Below, in pieces: positions 61,935 to 63,651 of a stretch of 63,651 nucleotides of DNA. The notes beneath the pieces were generated by a model. That model was given only the letters and a program-made list of their open reading frames with translations, had not been told where the DNA came from and made no database searches. The position numbers were made by a program, and so were the translations under genes. The stretch lies in the NCBI RefSeq assembly GCF_042611095.1, contig NZ_JBHFPV010000007.1, forward strand, positions 1-63,651. The letters run 5' to 3'. Positions within the stretch are counted from its first letter, which is position 1. Every line of letters starts with the position of its first letter. Source of the stretch: Meishania litoralis (GTDB taxonomy: Bacteria; Bacteroidota; Bacteroidia; Flavobacteriales; Flavobacteriaceae).

Positions 61935-62723
61935 ATGAACATTAGAACTACTTTCATATTACTACTGACTTTAGTCTGCTTTGAATCCTTTTCTCAAAGC
62001 ATTTTTTCTGCTTTACGTCACGACGACGCTATCGATTTAAGAACAGATTCTAAAGTAAAAGAACTTACAAAGACCACTGTTTTCTACAACAAAAGCGGAA
62101 CTGAAACCAAAAAAGATATTATAGTTTTAAATAAGCTAAATAAAATCACATCTGAATTGAGATATGACGAAAATGGAAAATTAGAAACACGCCTTTCTCG
62201 GACTTTTGATTCTACTGGAATTAGAAGTTTACAAAGAAAAATTGAACGTTGGCATCCAGTTATTGGATATAGTTCCGAAACAGCTACTTACGAATACGAT
62301 GAAAATGGTTTTATGATTAAAATAACAGACCGAAATCAAAACAACCAAATTATTAGAGAAACATTTCTAAAAAATAATGAAAATGGTCATCCAATAGAGT
62401 TAAAGCTGTATGCTGGAAATTCAAACTCTTATGGAACCGAAATTGCGGAATATAACTATCCGAATAATTTAGCAATTACAAAGGTTCTTGACGATAATGG
62501 AAAAATAATATCTGAAAGCAAACACAAAATTGACTTTTCAATTAAAGATTTAGATAATTCAGAATATGACGAAAACGGAAATTTAATAAAGTCAAAAAAT
62601 TACGAATACGAATATAAATACGACAAGAATCTGAATTGGAAAAAGAAAGTTATTTACAAAGTAGTAAATGGCAAAAGAAAGAAATATCAGGTCTTGACAA
62701 GAAAAATAAAATATGAAAAATAA
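61935..62723 (+). CDS. secreted YD-repeat-like protein (unit A)
   Basis: A 262-residue protein with signal peptide (cut after FESFSQ). The mature part contains YDENG repeats: ELRYDENGKLETRLSRTF, TYEYDENGFMIKITDRN, SEYDENGNLIKSKNYEYE, each resembling the YD/RHS repeat unit that builds beta-barrel shells in RHS and teneurin proteins. Base composition is clearly more AT-rich than in the core genes to its left. It is the single gene of a unit bounded by complementary 10-bp ends. Function unknown. Confidence 0.75.
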   Translation: MNIRTTFILLLTLVCFESFSQSIFSALRHDDAIDLRTDSKVKELTKTTVFYNKSGTETKKDIIVLNKLNKITSELRYDENGKLETRLSRTFDSTGIRSLQRKIERWHPVIGYSSETATYEYDENGFMIKITDRNQNNQIIRETFLKNNENGHPIELKLYAGNSNSYGTEIAEYNYPNNLAITKVLDDNGKIISESKHKIDFSIKDLDNSEYDENGNLIKSKNYEYEYKYDKNLNWKKKVIYKVVNGKRKKYQVLTRKIKYEK

Positions 62724-62727
62724 AAAC

Positions 62728-62866
62728 TGTAGCTAACAATGTATAACCGCAATTACGGCGGATTCGACTACGTCCGAATCCACTCGGAATTGCTAACGCC
62801 AGTTCTTAACCGAAAATTAATGCATATTAACCCGTAACTGACGGTTATACGAGACCGTTGCCTACA
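62728..62866 (+). repeat. attC-like recombination-site candidate between units A and B
   Basis: 139 bp. Left end TGTAGCTAAC (AAC at 62735-62737), right end GTTGCCTACA (GTT at 62857-62859). Inner arms: GTATAACCG (62741-62749) with CGGTTATAC (62842-62850), and TTACGG (62753-62758) with CCGTAA (62832-62837), both centred at about 62795; inside is a hairpin GGATTCG (62760-62766) with CGAATCC (62775-62781). The order R'', L'', L', R' of integron attC sites is reproduced, including unequal spacers (3 and 6 nt). The outer ends match the flanking genes' other ends, not each other. Confidence 0.65.
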
Positions 62867-62869
62867 ATT

Positions 62870-63433
62870 ATGAAAAAAATCCTGCTGACATTAATAATCT
62901 TAATTTCATTGACTGCTTGCGAATCGAAAAAAAGCAACTCAACTGAAAAAAATGTGGCGGAATCTGAAACACTAATCTTTGATTCAGAAACTGAATTAAC
63001 TGAATTAGAGAAAGAAGAAAAATTAAGGACTAAAATTAACGACCAATATTTGGCTGAACTTTCCAAATGTTCCCAAAATGTAGATGCCGTAACTGACTTT
63101 AATGGAAAAACGGAATTTTGGCGGATTTGCGAAACCGATAATGGGAAAAGAATTATACAAATTGACTCGCACGAAGAAACAGTTCTTTACGAAGAAGTTT
63201 ATTACGAACAAAACGGAGAACTTATTTATGCGGAGGAATCAATAAAATATATGCCAATTAACCATTACACTCTGCAACCTTGGACTTGCCAATTTTACGC
63301 AGAAAATGGAAAATTAGTTTCATTAATGTCATTGGGACACGGAAAAACAGAAGATGACGAATGGAATCCTGAAATAATATTTGAAATGCATAAAAACAGA
63401 ATAGCGGAATTGAATAAAATCGAGAATGAATAA
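62870..63433 (+). CDS. AT-rich lipoprotein of unknown function (unit B)
   Basis: A 187-residue lipoprotein (MKKILLTLIILISLTACESK, lipobox LTAC). The mature protein is highly charged near the start (ETELTELEKEEKLRTKIND) and then has a C-terminal region with WRICETDNGKRIIQID, VYYEQNGELIYAEES and WTCQFYAENGKLVSLMS, reminiscent of short extended beta repeats. No family is recognised. ATG 62870 is 4 bp after the core site GTTGCCTACA; the alternative start at 62858 would overlap the site. Low-GC codon use matches unit A and differs from the core genes. Confidence 0.75.
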   Translation: MKKILLTLIILISLTACESKKSNSTEKNVAESETLIFDSETELTELEKEEKLRTKINDQYLAELSKCSQNVDAVTDFNGKTEFWRICETDNGKRIIQIDSHEETVLYEEVYYEQNGELIYAEESIKYMPINHYTLQPWTCQFYAENGKLVSLMSLGHGKTEDDEWNPEIIFEMHKNRIAELNKIENE

Positions 63434-63440
63434 AAATAAC

Positions 63441-63570
63441 TGTAGGCAACACCGGCTATAGTTCATTGCGGCGGAATTTCCTAATCGGAAATTCCCAGTG
63501 TGTTTGCTATCTTTGGTTTAAGGCGGAATAGTTCTGCCGAACCATTCCGCAACGCAATCTTAGGTACTGT
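63441..63570 (+). repeat. attC-like element after unit B, right side incomplete
   Basis: Begins TGTAGGCAAC (63441-63450), the exact reverse complement of the 5' end of unit B, 7 bp after the stop codon. It contains GCGGCGGAATTTCC and a 9-bp hairpin GGAATTTCC/GGAAATTCC. The complement of ACCGGCTATAG is not found, so the right half is missing; sequence from about 63571 (TACTGTGTAAAAAAAC) looks like the end of an insertion sequence. Confidence 0.5.
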
Positions 63571-63599
63571 GTAAAAAAACAAGCTTTTTCCTTAAAATT

Positions 63600-63651
63600 T
63601 TAGGAAACAAGTTGATCTATCAAGTTGTTATCCTGTGCAGCAATAGCTTCA
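63600..63651 (-). CDS. C-terminal end of an unidentified reading frame at the window edge
   Basis: On the minus strand, entering from the right edge, the frame reads EAIAAQDNNLIDQLVS and a TAA stop at 63600-63602. With the TACTGTGTAAAAA-type sequence beside it, this may be the end of a transposase, but 17 codons are too few to name a family. Confidence 0.25.
   Translation of the reverse strand, partial: EAIAAQDNNLIDQLVS

Noticed and set aside
1..63651. tRNA, rRNA, CRISPR array, riboswitch, prophage or restriction/defence genes
   Set aside because: Looked for on both strands by eye and not found; a covariance-model scan was not possible.

Overview
The window is a chromosomal segment of a member of the Bacteroidota, almost certainly a (marine-type) Flavobacteriaceae. 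Supporting signs are promoter elements of the TTTG-N19/20-TAnnTTTG type (clearest at rpmH, rpmE2 and the lytic transglycosylase), a CarB that ends before the usual allosteric domain, a type B ribosomal protein L31, many short-lipobox lipoproteins, LytTR regulators, and DUF4199, DUF6263 and DUF6249 proteins. I see no rRNA, tRNA, CRISPR array or prophage.

Left part (1 to about 16.9 kb) is accessory. Two decayed IS1182-like transposase fossils (1-500 and 3640-3890) bracket a small cysteine-rich operon (CPVC glutaredoxin-like protein, secreted protein, DUF2024) with its own MarR-type regulator carrying a C-terminal four-Cys cluster. After it come lipoproteins, an outer-membrane barrel protein, an ECF sigma operon, secreted serine hydrolases and an S41 protease, DinB, VOC, amidohydrolase, SRPBCC, MDR and GyrI-like proteins. 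Between them lie truncated genes and imperfect palindromic intergenic repeats.

Middle part (17 to 57 kb) is mostly core genome: bestrophin, a GIY-YIG protein, carB, rpmH, cardiolipin synthase with a lytic transglycosylase, mtaB, a LytTR regulator with a CPBP protease, a GlmU-like nucleotidyltransferase, rpmE2, a glycosyltransferase, phosphosugar mutase and ABC exporter row, a second ECF sigma operon, an RsmB-type methyltransferase, an M20 amidohydrolase, purL, acyl-CoA synthetase, and a fatty-acid beta-oxidation operon (MarR, FadN-like, thiolase, acyl-CoA dehydrogenase) headed by a 24-bp perfect palindrome.

Right part (57 to 63.65 kb) has a truncated GH15 gene cut at a palindromic repeat, a run of exported hydrolases (M28, ChbG-like, M1), the C-terminal scrap of a tyrosine recombinase, and then two AT-rich single-gene units. 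Each unit is bounded by its own perfectly complementary 10-bp ends (GTTAGCTACA/TGTAGCTAAC and GTTGCCTACA/TGTAGGCAAC), with a roughly 130-bp foldable element after each stop codon. This is the logic of integron gene cassettes and their attC sites, and is the most interesting feature of the window. Degenerate relatives of the same element follow at least three genes in the left accessory region.
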